The notes below the pieces were generated by a model. That model saw only the letters and a list, made by a program, of their open reading frames with translations, was not told the origin of the DNA and searched no databases. 64,000 nt of DNA, taken from assembly GCA_030680805.1 (NCBI GenBank), contig JAUXUK010000070.1:1-64000 (forward strand), read 5' to 3'. The stretch comes from Sulfuritalea sp. Lineage in GTDB: Bacteria > Pseudomonadota > Gammaproteobacteria > Burkholderiales > Rhodocyclaceae. A program made the translations under genes and the position numbers. This document shows, one piece after another, positions 47,075-56,323 of this stretch (positions within the stretch are counted from its first letter, which is position 1; every line of letters begins with the position of its first letter).

Positions 47075-47346
47075 GGTTTCCCCTCGCCTACGACGCGACC
47101 ACCTCGCGCCAGGATTTTGTCCGGCTGTTGCCGCTGGCGACCGGCGGAGAAGTCGTTCATGAACTCGACGGCTGCTTCCGCGGCAAGGGCTGGTCCCTTC
47201 GCCTGACTCCAATTCCACCGCTTGAAATTGGTCTGGTGCGACTCGAACGCCACCGCGTCGAGATCGAATTCGATGGCCTTGACGAGGCCGCACAGGACGC
47301 ATTCATGCGGCGCTTCACGCTCCACTACCAGCGCGGTGGCGGTTGA
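47071..47346 (+). CDS. small conserved protein of the AOR operon, unknown function
   Basis: A 91-residue protein starting RFPLAYDATTSRQDFVRLLP, with CFRGKGWSLRLTPIPP in the middle and FDGLDEAAQDAFMRRF at the end. The fold looks compact with alternating strands and helices. It overlaps the MoaD-like gene by ATGA and is the last gene before ffs. Its position suggests a role in making or inserting the AOR cofactor, but no known motif proves this. Confidence 0.75.
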   Translation: MRFPLAYDATTSRQDFVRLLPLATGGEVVHELDGCFRGKGWSLRLTPIPPLEIGLVRLERHRVEIEFDGLDEAAQDAFMRRFTLHYQRGGG

Positions 47347-47395
47347 GCGACGCCAAAAAAGTCGGCGCTGGCGGGACGGCGATGCGCGGCACTGC

Positions 47396-47401
47396 TAGAA
47401 T
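47396..47401 (+). promoter_or_regulatory. candidate -10 box of ffs
   Basis: TAGAAT lies about 8-10 bases before the expected 5' end of the 4.5S RNA. A matching -35 box is not obvious, as usual for GC-rich betaproteobacterial promoters. Confidence 0.45.
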
Positions 47402-47407
47402 CCGTGT

Positions 47408-47512
47408 CGCGGCGGGTCTCCCCGCATTGCGGGGTGGTGAATCTGGTCAGGTCCGGAAGGAAGCAGCCACAGCCATTTTCCGCAAGTGCCGGGGGCCAGG
47501 CTCGCCGCACCT
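47408..47512 (+). ncRNA. ffs: 4.5S signal recognition particle RNA
   Basis: The invariant SRP core GGTCAGGTCCGGAAGGAAGC is read at 47445-47464, inside the longer conserved domain IV, with the closing side AAGTGCCGGGGGCCAGGCTC. The ends GGCGGGTC and CTCGCCGC pair to form the basal helix. It binds Ffh to target membrane proteins. Ends are estimated to within a few bases. It lies upstream of dnaX as in many betaproteobacteria, here separated by a Spy-like gene. Confidence 0.93.
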
Positions 47513-47635
47513 CCCCTCCGCGCTGACAGTGGTTTTGCAATCTCCCCTTACAAACTCCTGTCCCCTGTCACATCAGGCTTACAGCCATCGGTTGAAATGC
47601 ATCCTGCCATGAGGCATTCACCACGGGAGCACACC

Positions 47636-48169
47636 ATGAATCGCAAACACACCATTGTTGCCGGCTTTATCGCCGCCAGCGCCGCATTTTTCGGTATCGC
47701 CCATGCACAAGGGCCGGGCTGCGCCGCCGACGGCAAGCCGGGCATGATGCGCAGTTCCATGCAGCAGGGCGGCATGATGGATCCGGGCGCCCGTGCCGAA
47801 CAGCGCCTGGCCCGACTGAAGGGCGAACTCAAGCTTACTGCCCAGCAGGAGCCGCTCTGGCAGGCATTCGCCGAGAAGTCCAAGGCTGAAGCCGGCAAGG
47901 GCATGCAGGCCATGCAGGAGCGCAGGCAGGACGACAAGCCGGTCAGCGCGCCGGAGCGCATGGCGCAGATGCAAAGCATCATGAAAGATCGTGTCGCCGC
48001 GATGGAATCGGTCAACGAGTCCTTCAGCCGGTTCTACGCCGCCTTGACGCCGGAGCAGAAGGCCGCGGCCGACAAGCATTTCAGCGCTGCCGGCCGGCAT
48101 CAGCATGGTCCCGGTCGCGGCGGTCCGGGGCGCGACGGGCAGGGCGCTGCGGAACCGCGCAAAGGCTAG
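47636..48169 (+). CDS. Spy/CpxP-like periplasmic protein
   Basis: A 177-residue exported protein with a signal peptide (MNRKHTIVAGFIAASAAFF...AHA), a Met- and Gly-rich stretch, two LTxxQ-like motifs (LKLTAQQEPLW and ALTPEQKAAAD) and a His/Gly-rich C-terminus. LTxxQ proteins of the Spy/CpxP type are periplasmic chaperones or metal sensors induced by envelope stress. The histidines near the C-terminus might bind metal. CGGGAG lies before ATG 47636. It is placed between ffs and dnaX. Confidence 0.82.
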   Translation: MNRKHTIVAGFIAASAAFFGIAHAQGPGCAADGKPGMMRSSMQQGGMMDPGARAEQRLARLKGELKLTAQQEPLWQAFAEKSKAEAGKGMQAMQERRQDDKPVSAPERMAQMQSIMKDRVAAMESVNESFSRFYAALTPEQKAAADKHFSAAGRHQHGPGRGGPGRDGQGAAEPRKG

Positions 48170-48231
48170 ACGCCAGCCCCGCTTGTTGCCGGCGCGCGAA
48201 GCGCTTTCCCCGGCATGCAATGCGGCGGGCC

Positions 48232-48240
48232 TGATAAAAT
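48232..48240 (+). promoter_or_regulatory. candidate extended -10 box for dnaX
   Basis: TGATAAAAT (TG, one base, TAAAAT) ends six bases before the dnaX ATG at 48247. If used, transcription would begin at or near the start codon, giving a leaderless or nearly leaderless message. Confidence 0.35.
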
Positions 48241-48246
48241 CGCCGC

Positions 48247-49875
48247 ATGAGTTATCAGGTCCTCGCCCGCAAGTGGCGCCCCAAGTCCTTCGCTACCCTG
48301 GTCGGGCAGGAGCACGTCGTGCGGGCGCTGACCCATGCATTGGAGCAGAACCGGCTCCATCATGCCTACCTGTTCACCGGCACGCGCGGGGTCGGCAAGA
48401 CGACGCTGGCCCGCATCATGGCCAAGGCCCTGAACTGCGAAGCCGGAGTCAGTTCCACACCCTGCGGCGCATGTTCGGCATGTATCGCAATCGATACCGG
48501 CCGCTTCGTCGACTACATCGAGCTCGATGCCGCCTCCAATCGCGGTGTCGATGACATGACCCAGTTGTTGGAACGCGCCACCTACGCGCCGACCATCGGC
48601 CGCTACAAGGTCTACGTCATCGACGAAGTTCACCAGCTTTCCGGGCACGCCTTCAATGCGATGCTGAAGACGCTGGAAGAGCCGCCGGAACACGTCAAGT
48701 TCATCCTCGCCACCACCGACCCGCAGAAGATTCCGGTGACGGTGCTGTCGCGCTGCCTGCAGTTCAACCTGAAGCAGATGCCGCTGACGCAGATCGTCGA
48801 TCATCTGGCGCGTGTCCTCGAAGCCGAGGGCGTCGCCTTCGAGCCGGCGGCCCTGCGCCATCTGGCGAAGGGCGCCGCCGGCAGCATGCGCGATGCGCTC
48901 TCCTTGCTCGACCAGGCCATCGCCCATGGCGCCGGAAAAGTGGAAGACGAGGGCGTGCGCGCCATGCTCGGCACGGTGGGCGACGAACACCTGTTTGCGC
49001 TGCTTGACGGTCTGGTGGCGCAGGACGTGCAGGCCATGATCGAGGTGGCGAAGCTCATGGATGCGCGCAGCCTGTCGTTTGACGGCGGCCTGCAGGAACT
49101 GGCCACGCTGTTCCACCGCATCGCCCTGATCCAGTTCGCTCCCGAGGCCCTGCTCGACGAGGCGGAGCGCAGTCGCCTGGCGCCCTATGCGCAGGCGCTG
49201 GACGCCGAGTATCTGCAGCTGGCTTACCAGATCGCCATTCACGGCCGTGACGAACTGTCGCTGGCGCCTGACGACTATGCCGGTTTCGTCATGACGCTGC
49301 TGCGGCTGCATGCGTTCCGGCCGGAGCGCGCCGGCGCCGTCAGGGCGGCGACCAAGGTGGCGACCAAGGCGGCAACTCCGGCGCCCCCGCGTCCGGCAGC
49401 GGCTGCCGCTCCGGTCAGGCCGTCTGCCGCCGTCCCGCCAGCGCCGAGTTTTGCATCGTCCCCGGCAGCGGTATCCGCTACTGCTGTCGTCGCGGCCGCC
49501 GATGAAGACTGGCATGCACTGGTCGCGCGCCTGCCGCTGACGGGCATGGCCAAACAACTGGCCCAGCACTGCGAATTGTCGGAGCGCAGCGAGACCGCAA
49601 TCCACCTGCGTCTGGCGCCGCTGCACAAGCATCTACTGGGCAAGCCGCAGCAGGAGAAGCTGCAGGCCGAGTTGCAGGCCTGCTACGGGCGCCCATTGCG
49701 GCTCGAAATCGATGTCGCCGAGCCGGCGAGCGAAACCCCGGCCGAACGCAGTCGCAATGCGCAGCGTGAGCGCCAGGAACGCGCCGTCGCCTCGATCGAA
49801 CAGGATCCCTTCGTACGCGACGTGGTCGATCTGTTCGATGCCAGTATCGACGAATCAACGATCAAACCCGTTTAA
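48247..49875 (+). CDS. dnaX: DNA polymerase III subunit tau/gamma
   Basis: A 542-residue clamp-loader subunit. Walker [13 protein letters not shown] (about residues 41-52), a zinc module with CxxxxCxxCxxC spacing ([16 protein letters not shown]), Walker [12 protein letters not shown], the SRC sensor [10 protein letters not shown], then an Ala/Pro-rich linker (about 375-425) and a short C-terminal tau region. It loads the sliding clamp and couples the polymerases. It is followed by ybaB and recR, a conserved arrangement. Confidence 0.96.
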   Translation: MSYQVLARKWRPKSFATLVGQEHVVRALTHALEQNRLHHAYLFTGTRGVGKTTLARIMAKALNCEAGVSSTPCGACSACIAIDTGRFVDYIELDAASNRGVDDMTQLLERATYAPTIGRYKVYVIDEVHQLSGHAFNAMLKTLEEPPEHVKFILATTDPQKIPVTVLSRCLQFNLKQMPLTQIVDHLARVLEAEGVAFEPAALRHLAKGAAGSMRDALSLLDQAIAHGAGKVEDEGVRAMLGTVGDEHLFALLDGLVAQDVQAMIEVAKLMDARSLSFDGGLQELATLFHRIALIQFAPEALLDEAERSRLAPYAQALDAEYLQLAYQIAIHGRDELSLAPDDYAGFVMTLLRLHAFRPERAGAVRAATKVATKAATPAPPRPAAAAAPVRPSAAVPPAPSFASSPAAVSATAVVAAADEDWHALVARLPLTGMAKQLAQHCELSERSETAIHLRLAPLHKHLLGKPQQEKLQAELQACYGRPLRLEIDVAEPASETPAERSRNAQRERQERAVASIEQDPFVRDVVDLFDASIDESTIKPV

Positions 49876-49889
49876 GGAGTACAGGAAAA

Positions 49890-50213
49890 ATGATGAAGGG
49901 TGGCATAGCCGGATTGATGAAACAGGCCCAGCAGATGCAGGCCAACATGGAGAAGGCCCAGGAGCAGCTGGCGCAGCTCGAAGTGGAGGGCCAATCGGGT
50001 GCTGGGGCCGTAAAAGTGGTGATGACCTGCAAGCACGATGTGAAGCGCGTCACCATCGATCCGTCGGTGATGGACGACAAGGAAATGCTTGAAGACCTGA
50101 TCGCCGCCGCGCTCAACGACGCCAACCGGCGCGCTGAAGCGACCACCGCCGAAAAAATGGGTGGCTTTGCCGCCGGTTTGAACCTGCCGCCCGGCATGAA
50201 ACTGCCGTTCTGA
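49890..50213 (+). CDS. ybaB: YbaB/EbfC nucleoid-associated protein
   Basis: A 107-residue protein of the YbaB/EbfC family: helical [20 protein letters not shown], then the conserved [18 protein letters not shown] strand region and PEGMKLPF-like end (PPGMKLPF). These dimers bind DNA and help organise the nucleoid. It lies between dnaX and recR; its stop overlaps the recR start by one base (TGATG). Confidence 0.95.
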   Translation: MMKGGIAGLMKQAQQMQANMEKAQEQLAQLEVEGQSGAGAVKVVMTCKHDVKRVTIDPSVMDDKEMLEDLIAAALNDANRRAEATTAEKMGGFAAGLNLPPGMKLPF

Positions 50214-50812
50214 TGACTCCGTCATCAAGCCTCGACGAGCTGATCGAGGCATTGCGCTGTCTTCCCGGGGTGGGGCCCAAGTCGGCGCAGCGCATGGCCT
50301 ATCACTTGTTGCAGCGCGACCGGCGCGGCGCCGACCGCCTCGCCCGCGGCCTCGATGTCGCCTTGCAACTGCTGCATCACTGCGCCCGTTGCAACAACTT
50401 CACCGAAGCCGAAGTCTGCGAACGCTGCCTCTCGTCGCGTCGCGATGCATCGCAACTGTGCATCGTCGAAATGCCGGTCGATGCAAACAGCATGGAGCAG
50501 ACCCATGCCTATAACGGCCTCTACTACGTGCTGATGGGCCGGCTGAGCCCGCTCGATGGCATCGGGCCGAAGGAGCTCGCCTTCGAGCGGCTGTTCGCGC
50601 GTGCCACGGACGGCGTGGTCAAGGAGGTGATCCTCGCCACCAACTTCACCAACGAAGGCGAGGCCACCGCGCATTACCTGTCCGAGCTGCTGCATGCGCG
50701 CGGGCTCAAGGTCAGCCGCATCGCACGCGGCCTGCCGGTGGGCGGCGAACTGGAATTTTCCGACGCCGCGACGGTGGCACAGGCCTTGCGCGAGCGGCGC
50801 GACTTCGTTTGA
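50213..50812 (+). CDS. recR: recombination protein RecR
   Basis: A 199-residue protein: helix-hairpin-helix [17 protein letters not shown], zinc finger [16 protein letters not shown], Toprim motif [11 protein letters not shown] and the C-terminal Walker-B-like segment. It works with RecO and RecF to load RecA at gaps. The normal length is 198-200. The stop overlaps the start of the CoA-transferase gene (TTGA). Confidence 0.97.
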   Translation: MTPSSSLDELIEALRCLPGVGPKSAQRMAYHLLQRDRRGADRLARGLDVALQLLHHCARCNNFTEAEVCERCLSSRRDASQLCIVEMPVDANSMEQTHAYNGLYYVLMGRLSPLDGIGPKELAFERLFARATDGVVKEVILATNFTNEGEATAHYLSELLHARGLKVSRIARGLPVGGELEFSDAATVAQALRERRDFV

Positions 50813-52020
50813 CTGAGAGCGCAAAGCCACTCGCTGGCGTAAAAGTTGTCGAGTTCGGCACCCTGATAGCCGGGCCGTTCTGCTCGCGGATCCTCGGCGA
50901 GTTCGGCGCCGAGGTGATCAAGATTGAAGCGCCGGGCGAGGGCGATCCCCTGCGCAAGTGGCGCAAGCTGTATCCGACGGGCGAGGGCGAAACATCCTTG
51001 TGGTGGTTCGTGCAGGCGCGCAACAAGCAGTCGGTGACGATCAATCTCAAGCATCCCGAGGGCATCGAGATCGTCCGGAAACTGGTGGCTGAAGCCGATA
51101 TCGTGATCGAGAACTTTCGGCCCGGCGTCATGGAAAAGCTGGGGCTGGGATGGGACGCGCTCTCTGCGATCAATCCGGGCCTGGTCATGGTCCGCCTGTC
51201 CGGCTTTGGCCAGACCGGCCCGATGGCCAGCCAGCCCGGCTTCGGCGCCATTGGCGAATCCATGGGCGGCCTGCGCTATGTAACAGGTTTTGCCGATCGG
51301 CCGCCGGTAAAGACCGGCATTTCCATTGGCGATTCGATTGCGGCGCTGTGGGGCGCGCTGGGCGCCTTGATGGCACTGCGGCATCGCGAGGTAAATGGCG
51401 GCGCCGGGCAGGTGGTGGATGTCGCCTTGTACGAAGCGGTGTTTGCCATGATGGAAAGCCTGGTGCCGGAGTTCGACGTCTTCGGCTTCATTCGCGAGCG
51501 CACCGGCAATGTGATGCCGGGCATCACGCCGTCGAACACGCATACGACGAAGGACGGCAAGCACCTGATCATCGGCGCCAACGGCGACGCGATATTCCGG
51601 CGATTGATGTCCGCCATCGGTCGCGCAGATATGGCGGACGACCCGCAACTCGGCAGCAACGCCGGCCGCGATGCACGGGCCCCGGAAATCTATGCGGTGA
51701 TCGACGCCTGGGTTGCCCAAAACGACGCGGAAGCGGTTTTGCGCGTCGCCGCAGCAGCGCAAGTGCCGGCCAGCCCCATCTACTCGGCAGCCGACATGTT
51801 CAAGGACCCCCAGTTTCTCGCCCGGCAGATGCTGGAGACAGCGCAACTCCCTGACGGGAAAGACTTTCGTATCCCGGGTGTGGTGCCGAAACTGTCGCTA
51901 ACCCCTGGCGAGACCCGTTGGATCGGTCCGGGCCTTGGGGAACATACGGATCGGGTACTGCGACGTCTCGGCTACCCCCCCGACGCAATAGTTTGCTTCC
52001 GGCGCGATGGTGTTATCTGA
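50809..52020 (+). CDS. class III (CaiB/BaiF) CoA-transferase
   Basis: A 403-residue family III CoA-transferase. Typical parts: [33 protein letters not shown] at the N-terminus (quoted as known family text, with E before IK), the catalytic aspartate region near [18 protein letters not shown], and [12 protein letters not shown]. These enzymes move CoA between carboxylic acids. The start is TTG at 50809, overlapping the recR stop; no in-frame ATG lies close by. Translation is therefore probably coupled to recR. Substrate unknown. Confidence 0.88.
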   Translation: MTESAKPLAGVKVVEFGTLIAGPFCSRILGEFGAEVIKIEAPGEGDPLRKWRKLYPTGEGETSLWWFVQARNKQSVTINLKHPEGIEIVRKLVAEADIVIENFRPGVMEKLGLGWDALSAINPGLVMVRLSGFGQTGPMASQPGFGAIGESMGGLRYVTGFADRPPVKTGISIGDSIAALWGALGALMALRHREVNGGAGQVVDVALYEAVFAMMESLVPEFDVFGFIRERTGNVMPGITPSNTHTTKDGKHLIIGANGDAIFRRLMSAIGRADMADDPQLGSNAGRDARAPEIYAVIDAWVAQNDAEAVLRVAAAAQVPASPIYSAADMFKDPQFLARQMLETAQLPDGKDFRIPGVVPKLSLTPGETRWIGPGLGEHTDRVLRRLGYPPDAIVCFRRDGVI

Positions 52021-52026
52021 ATGATT

Positions 52027-52041
52027 AATAAGTAACTTATT
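52027..52041. repeat. AT-rich palindrome after the CoA-transferase gene
   Basis: AATAAGT (52027-52033) and ACTTATT (52035-52041) are perfect arms around one base, 7 bases after the stop. No T-run follows, and the short AT-rich stem is weak. It could be a protein site in the pet promoter region. Confidence 0.35.
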
Positions 52042-52107
52042 GCCTTGCGCCGAGCCGCGCCGATAAGCCGGGTCAGTTCGGGGCTTTAATCGCGCAACGA
52101 GATTCGC

Positions 52108-52113
52108 TACAAT
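52108..52113 (+). promoter_or_regulatory. candidate -10 box of the petABC operon
   Basis: TACAAT with a weak TTTAAT at 52085-52090 (17-base spacing) lies about 120 bases before petA. The 217-base gap before petA holds no gene. Confidence 0.35.
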
Positions 52114-52237
52114 TGCGGTCTTTTGGTTACGGTCGCTGCGCTTGACGTTGATAGAACCGGCGTTAGCCGTCACTGAAGCTCCGTTTTTTTCAAACCCCGT
52201 TTTCGAATTCGCATTTCTGCTTTCAGGGATTATCACC

Positions 52238-52831
52238 ATGAGTTGTGACGATACAGTCGATTGCGGTCGGCGGCGCCTGCTGGTGGCCACGGCAGCCGCG
52301 GGCGGGGTAGCCGGGGTTGCGGTGGCTGTGCCCTTCGTGGCCAGCATGCTGCCTTCGGAGCGTGCGAAGGCGGCCGGTGCGCCGGTGGAAGTCGATATCA
52401 GCAACTTGGCGCCGGGCGAGATGAAAACCGTCGAGTGGCGCGGCAAGCCGGTCTGGATCATCAATCGTACCAAGGAGCAACTCGAGTCCTTGAAGAAAGT
52501 CGCCGACAAACTGGCTGATCCGAAGTCCGAAAAGAACATGCAGCCCGACTACGCCAGGAACGAAACGCGTTCGATCAAGCCCGATATTCTGGTCGCTGTA
52601 GGCATCTGTACCCATCTCGGCTGCTCGCCGACCGAAAAGTTCAAGACGGGTGCGGACTCCGGCATCGCGGCCGATTGGCCGGGCGGCTTCCTCTGCCCCT
52701 GCCACGGATCCTTCTTCGACCTGGCCGGTCGTGTCTACAAGAGCATGCCGGCCCCTGACAATCTCGAAATTCCTCCGCACATGTATCTTGGCGACGCCAA
52801 GCTGATCATTGGCGAAGACAAGAAGGCCTGA
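52238..52831 (+). CDS. petA: ubiquinol-cytochrome c reductase iron-sulphur (Rieske) subunit
   Basis: A 197-residue Rieske protein. A twin-arginine-type start (CGRRRLLVATAAAGG) leads into one membrane anchor, followed by the 2Fe-2S motifs CTHLGC (about 128-133) and CPCHGS (about 148-153). It carries electrons from ubiquinol to cytochrome c1 in complex III. AGGGA precedes ATG 52238; the longer open frame upstream has no family match. It is followed by petB and petC. Confidence 0.96.
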   Translation: MSCDDTVDCGRRRLLVATAAAGGVAGVAVAVPFVASMLPSERAKAAGAPVEVDISNLAPGEMKTVEWRGKPVWIINRTKEQLESLKKVADKLADPKSEKNMQPDYARNETRSIKPDILVAVGICTHLGCSPTEKFKTGADSGIAADWPGGFLCPCHGSFFDLAGRVYKSMPAPDNLEIPPHMYLGDAKLIIGEDKKA

Positions 52832-52835
52832 TGCG

Positions 52836-54113
52836 ATGAGCAAAGTTAACGCCTTGTTGCAAGGGACGCTGAACTGGGTCGATGCGCGCTTTCCGCTGAC
52901 GTCGAACTGGAAAGCCCACCTCTCCGAGTACTACGCACCGAAGAACTTCAACTTCTGGTACTTCTTCGGTTCGCTGGCGATGCTGGTGCTGGTCATCCAG
53001 ATCGTCACCGGCATCCTGCTGACCATGCACTACAAGCCGGACGCCTCGCTGAACGCCTCGGGCGTACCGGTTGCCTTTGCCAGTGTCGAGTACATCATGC
53101 GCGACGTGCCCTGGGGCTGGCTGATCCGCTACATGCACTCGACAGGCGCTTCGGCCTTCTTTGCCATCGTCTATCTGCACATGTTCCGCGGCATGCTCTA
53201 CGGTTCCTACCGCAAGCCGCGCGAACTGATCTGGGTCTTCGGCATGATCATCTTCCTCGCGTTGATGGCCGAGGCCTTCTTCGGCTACCTGTTGCCGTGG
53301 GGACAGATGTCGTTCTGGGGTGCGCAGGTGATCGTCAACCTGTTCTCGGCGATCCCCCTGATCGGCCCTGATCTGTCGATCTGGCTGCGCGGCGACTACG
53401 TCGTCGGCGACGCCACGCTGAATCGCTTCTTCGCCTTCCACGTCATCGCGGTGCCAATGGTGCTGCTGGGCCTGGTGGCGGCCCACATCATCGCCCTGCA
53501 CGAAGTCGGTTCCAACAACCCGGACGGCGTCGAGATCAAGAAGAAGAAGGATGCGAACGGGATTCCGCTGGATGGCATTCCCTTCCATCCCTACTATTCG
53601 GTGAAGGACATCGTCGGCGTCGTCGTTTTCCTGATGGTGTTCTCGGTGATCGTCTTCTTCATGCCGGAGTTCGGCGGCTACTTCCTCGAGTACAACAACT
53701 TCTTCCCGGCCGACCCGCTGGTGACGCCGCCGCACATCGCGCCGGTGTGGTACTTCACGCCGTACTACTCGATCCTGCGTGCCGTGACCTATCCGCTGTT
53801 CGGCATCGACGCGAAGTTCTGGGGCGTCGTGGCGATGGGCGCATCGACCCTGATTATCGCCTTGCTGCCGTGGCTGGATCGCAGCCCGGTCAAGTCGATC
53901 CGCTATCGCGGCCCGCTGTACAAGGGCTTCCTGACGGCGTTCATCATTTCATTCTTTATCCTCGGCTATCTCGGCATGCTGGGCCCGACGCCGGTTCGCA
54001 CCATCGTCGCGCAAGTCTGTTCGGTGATTTATTTTGCCTTCTTCCTGTTGATGCCGATCTACAGCAGCCTCGACAAGTGCCAGCCGGAGCCGGACAGGGT
54101 GACCTCGAAATGA
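52836..54113 (+). CDS. petB: cytochrome b subunit of the bc1 complex
   Basis: A 425-residue cytochrome b with eight or more membrane segments. It has the haem-ligand histidine pairs (HYKPD/HSTGASAF region and HVIAVP/HIIALHEVG), the quinol-site PEWY-like motif as PVWYFTPYYS, and GYLLPWGQMSFWGAQV. The length equals that of proteobacterial PetB. The start ATG 52836 follows the petA stop by 4 bases; the stop overlaps petC by ATGA. Confidence 0.97.
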   Translation: MSKVNALLQGTLNWVDARFPLTSNWKAHLSEYYAPKNFNFWYFFGSLAMLVLVIQIVTGILLTMHYKPDASLNASGVPVAFASVEYIMRDVPWGWLIRYMHSTGASAFFAIVYLHMFRGMLYGSYRKPRELIWVFGMIIFLALMAEAFFGYLLPWGQMSFWGAQVIVNLFSAIPLIGPDLSIWLRGDYVVGDATLNRFFAFHVIAVPMVLLGLVAAHIIALHEVGSNNPDGVEIKKKKDANGIPLDGIPFHPYYSVKDIVGVVVFLMVFSVIVFFMPEFGGYFLEYNNFFPADPLVTPPHIAPVWYFTPYYSILRAVTYPLFGIDAKFWGVVAMGASTLIIALLPWLDRSPVKSIRYRGPLYKGFLTAFIISFFILGYLGMLGPTPVRTIVAQVCSVIYFAFFLLMPIYSSLDKCQPEPDRVTSK

Positions 54114-54820
54114 AGAAATTCCTTACCGCAATCCTGTTTGCGCCGCTTCTGGCGTTTGCCTCGGGTGCCGAACTGCATCTCGATCGCGCGCCGGACAAGG
54201 CGAACGACATGGCGGCACTGCAGAACGGCGCCAAGATTTTCGTCAATTACTGCCTCAACTGTCATTCGGCGTCCTACATGCGCTACAACCGCCTGAAGGA
54301 CATCGGGCTCAGCGATGCGCAGGTGAAAGACAATCTTCTGTTCACCGCCGAGAAAGTCGGCGAGCCCATGAAGATCGCCATGCAGCGTGCCGACGCCAAG
54401 GTCTGGTTCGGCGCTGCGCCGCCGGATCTGACCGTGATCGCGCGGGCCCGGGCTTCGGAGTTCGGCAGTGGCGCCGACTGGCTCTACACCTATCTGCGCA
54501 CTTTCTATCGCGACGAAAATCGGCCTACCGGCTGGAACAACGTGGTGTTCGAAAACGTGGGCATGCCACATGTATTTTGGGAACTCCAGGGTGACCAGGT
54601 CATGGGTGCGGATCACAAGCTGAAGTTGGTCAAGCCGGGCAAGCTCAAGCCGCAGGAGTTCGATGCGATGGTGGGCGATCTGGTTGCCTACCTCAAGTAC
54701 ATGGGCGAGCCGATGGCCGAATTCCGCAAGCAGCTTGGGGTGATTGTTCTGATTTTCCTGGCGGTACTCTTCGTCTTTGCGTATGCGCTTAAACGCGAAT
54801 ACTGGAAAGACATTCATTAA
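54110..54820 (+). CDS. petC: cytochrome c1
   Basis: A 236-residue protein with a signal peptide (MKKFLTAILFAPLLAFAS), one haem c motif CLNCH (about residues 47-51), the distal methionine region MPHVFWELQG and a C-terminal membrane anchor (LGVIVLIFLAVLFVFAYAL). It takes electrons from the Rieske protein and passes them to soluble cytochrome c. It overlaps petB by ATGA. Confidence 0.96.
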   Translation: MKKFLTAILFAPLLAFASGAELHLDRAPDKANDMAALQNGAKIFVNYCLNCHSASYMRYNRLKDIGLSDAQVKDNLLFTAEKVGEPMKIAMQRADAKVWFGAAPPDLTVIARARASEFGSGADWLYTYLRTFYRDENRPTGWNNVVFENVGMPHVFWELQGDQVMGADHKLKLVKPGKLKPQEFDAMVGDLVAYLKYMGEPMAEFRKQLGVIVLIFLAVLFVFAYALKREYWKDIH

Positions 54821-54920
54821 CTCTGATACGTGAATGCATATTATGGGTCATCGAGAAATGAACGCGCCGCCCGTGCGCAAAGTGGTACGAGATGCTGACT
54901 ATTCCTGGGGCACAAGCGCC

Positions 54921-55517
54921 ATGATGAACCTGTATTCGGGCACGACGTGTCCGTTCAGCCATCGCTGTCGCATCGTCCTCTACGAGAAGCAGATGGATTT
55001 CCAGGTGATCGACGTCGATCTGTTCAACAAGCCTGAAGACATCGCCATCATCAATCCATACAACCGCGTTCCGGTGCTGGTGGATCGCGACCTGGTGCTG
55101 TACGAGTCGAACATCATCAACGAGTACATCGACGAGCGTTTCCCGCATCCGCAATTGATGCCGCCCGATCCGCAAACGCGGGCGAAGGCGCGCCAGTTGT
55201 TGTTCACGATGGAGCATGAGTTGTTCAGCTACATCGATGCGCTGGAAAAGAACCTTAAGTCGGCCGACAAGTCGCGGATGCACATACGCGACCGGTTGGT
55301 CGAACTGGCGCCGATGTTCAACAAGCAGAAGTTCCTGCTGGGCGACGACTTTTCGATGCTTGATGTGGCGATTGCGCCACTGCTTTGGCGCCTTGACCAT
55401 TACGGCATCGAGTTGCCGAAGACTGCCGCTCCGCTGATGAAGTTTGCCGAGCGTATCTTTTCGCGCCAGGGCTTCATCGATGCGCTGACGCCTACAGAAA
55501 AGATGATGCGCCGCTAA
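54921..55517 (+). CDS. sspA: stringent starvation protein A
   Basis: A 198-residue glutathione S-transferase-fold protein with the SspA N-terminus MMNLYSGTTCPFSHRCRI and PYNRVPVLVDRDLVLYESN. SspA binds RNA polymerase and affects stationary-phase and acid-stress gene expression. The reading frame is open back to 54834, but the family start is MMNLYSG, so ATG 54921 is chosen; no clear ribosome site is visible. It lies between petC and sspB as in most betaproteobacteria. Confidence 0.92.
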   Translation: MMNLYSGTTCPFSHRCRIVLYEKQMDFQVIDVDLFNKPEDIAIINPYNRVPVLVDRDLVLYESNIINEYIDERFPHPQLMPPDPQTRAKARQLLFTMEHELFSYIDALEKNLKSADKSRMHIRDRLVELAPMFNKQKFLLGDDFSMLDVAIAPLLWRLDHYGIELPKTAAPLMKFAERIFSRQGFIDALTPTEKMMRR

Positions 55518-55563
55518 AGGCGCTTCGTCCGCGTCTGCCTTGATTCACCTCGGCGCAGCTTCC

Positions 55564-56040
55564 ATGCAGTCTACCAAGCCGTACCTGATCCGCGCCCTGC
55601 ATGAATGGTGCGCCGATCAGGGCTTTACACCCTACCTGACGGTTGCGGTCGATGCCACGACGCGGGTGCCGCGTGAGTTCGTCAAGGATGGACAGATTGT
55701 TCTCAACATCGGACTGGAAGCAACGCATCAGTTGCTGATGGGCAACGAGGAAATCACTTTTCAGGCGCGCTTTGGCGGACGTTCCTTCCCGGTCGTTGTA
55801 CCCATCGAACGGGTTGCGGCAATTTATGCCCGGGAGAATGGCGAGGGGATGGCCTTTGAGGTCACGGAACGGAATGTAGTGGATGCCACGCCGAATGAAC
55901 GGAACGAAGGGGCTTCGCAGCAGGAAGACGTGCCTGCAGCATTGAGTCCAGTGGCCGGACTGCCGTCGGGATCTGATACTCCGCTCGCGCCAACTTCAGA
56001 TCGGCCATCCGGCCGACCTTTTCTGACCCGCGTCAAGTAG
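55564..56040 (+). CDS. sspB: ClpXP specificity-enhancing factor SspB
   Basis: A 158-residue adaptor. The substrate-binding domain (STKPYLIRALHEWC, NIGLEATHQL, FQARFGGRSFPVVVP) is followed by a disordered acidic/proline linker and a C-terminal LTRVK that resembles the LRVVK ClpX-binding tail. SspB delivers ssrA-tagged proteins to ClpXP. ATG 55564 gives the family start; 46 bases separate it from sspA. Confidence 0.94.
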   Translation: MQSTKPYLIRALHEWCADQGFTPYLTVAVDATTRVPREFVKDGQIVLNIGLEATHQLLMGNEEITFQARFGGRSFPVVVPIERVAAIYARENGEGMAFEVTERNVVDATPNERNEGASQQEDVPAALSPVAGLPSGSDTPLAPTSDRPSGRPFLTRVK

Positions 56041-56323
56041 CGCCCCCGTCCCGTCGCGAAACCGCCGGCGGCACATAAGTCATGAATTGGGGCGTCCAGA
56101 GTCGCCATCGGCACCTGATTGCCTGTCTTGCCGGCTGACCACGGCAGGCGTGCGACTTCTACTTTGGCGATATCGGCGACGGGCTCGCAGGTGGACTACG
56201 CGCGCGAGTTCTGCTGTATTCTCATTAATGGCAATTGACCTGCACACGTTGCGGGGTTGCGACGCATGGTCTGCGGTTTGCGCAGCAGAGTAAATAGTCG
56301 GAAATTGGTATCGTGAGGTCGAT
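56041..56323. other. 283-base intergenic region without a recognised gene
   Basis: I searched for tRNA-like cloverleaf parts, small genes and hairpins and saw none convincing. It should hold the promoter of the response regulator gene; GAGG at 56311-56314 is its likely ribosome site. Confidence 0.4.

Noticed and set aside
52027-52041. AATAAGT/ACTTATT palindrome as an intrinsic terminator
   Set aside because: The stem is short and AT-rich and no T-run follows, so it is listed only as a palindrome.
56041-56323. Possible tRNA or small RNA gene between sspB and the response regulator gene
   Set aside because: No cloverleaf arms, TPsiC-like GGTTCRANYCC sequence or strong terminator could be recognised.
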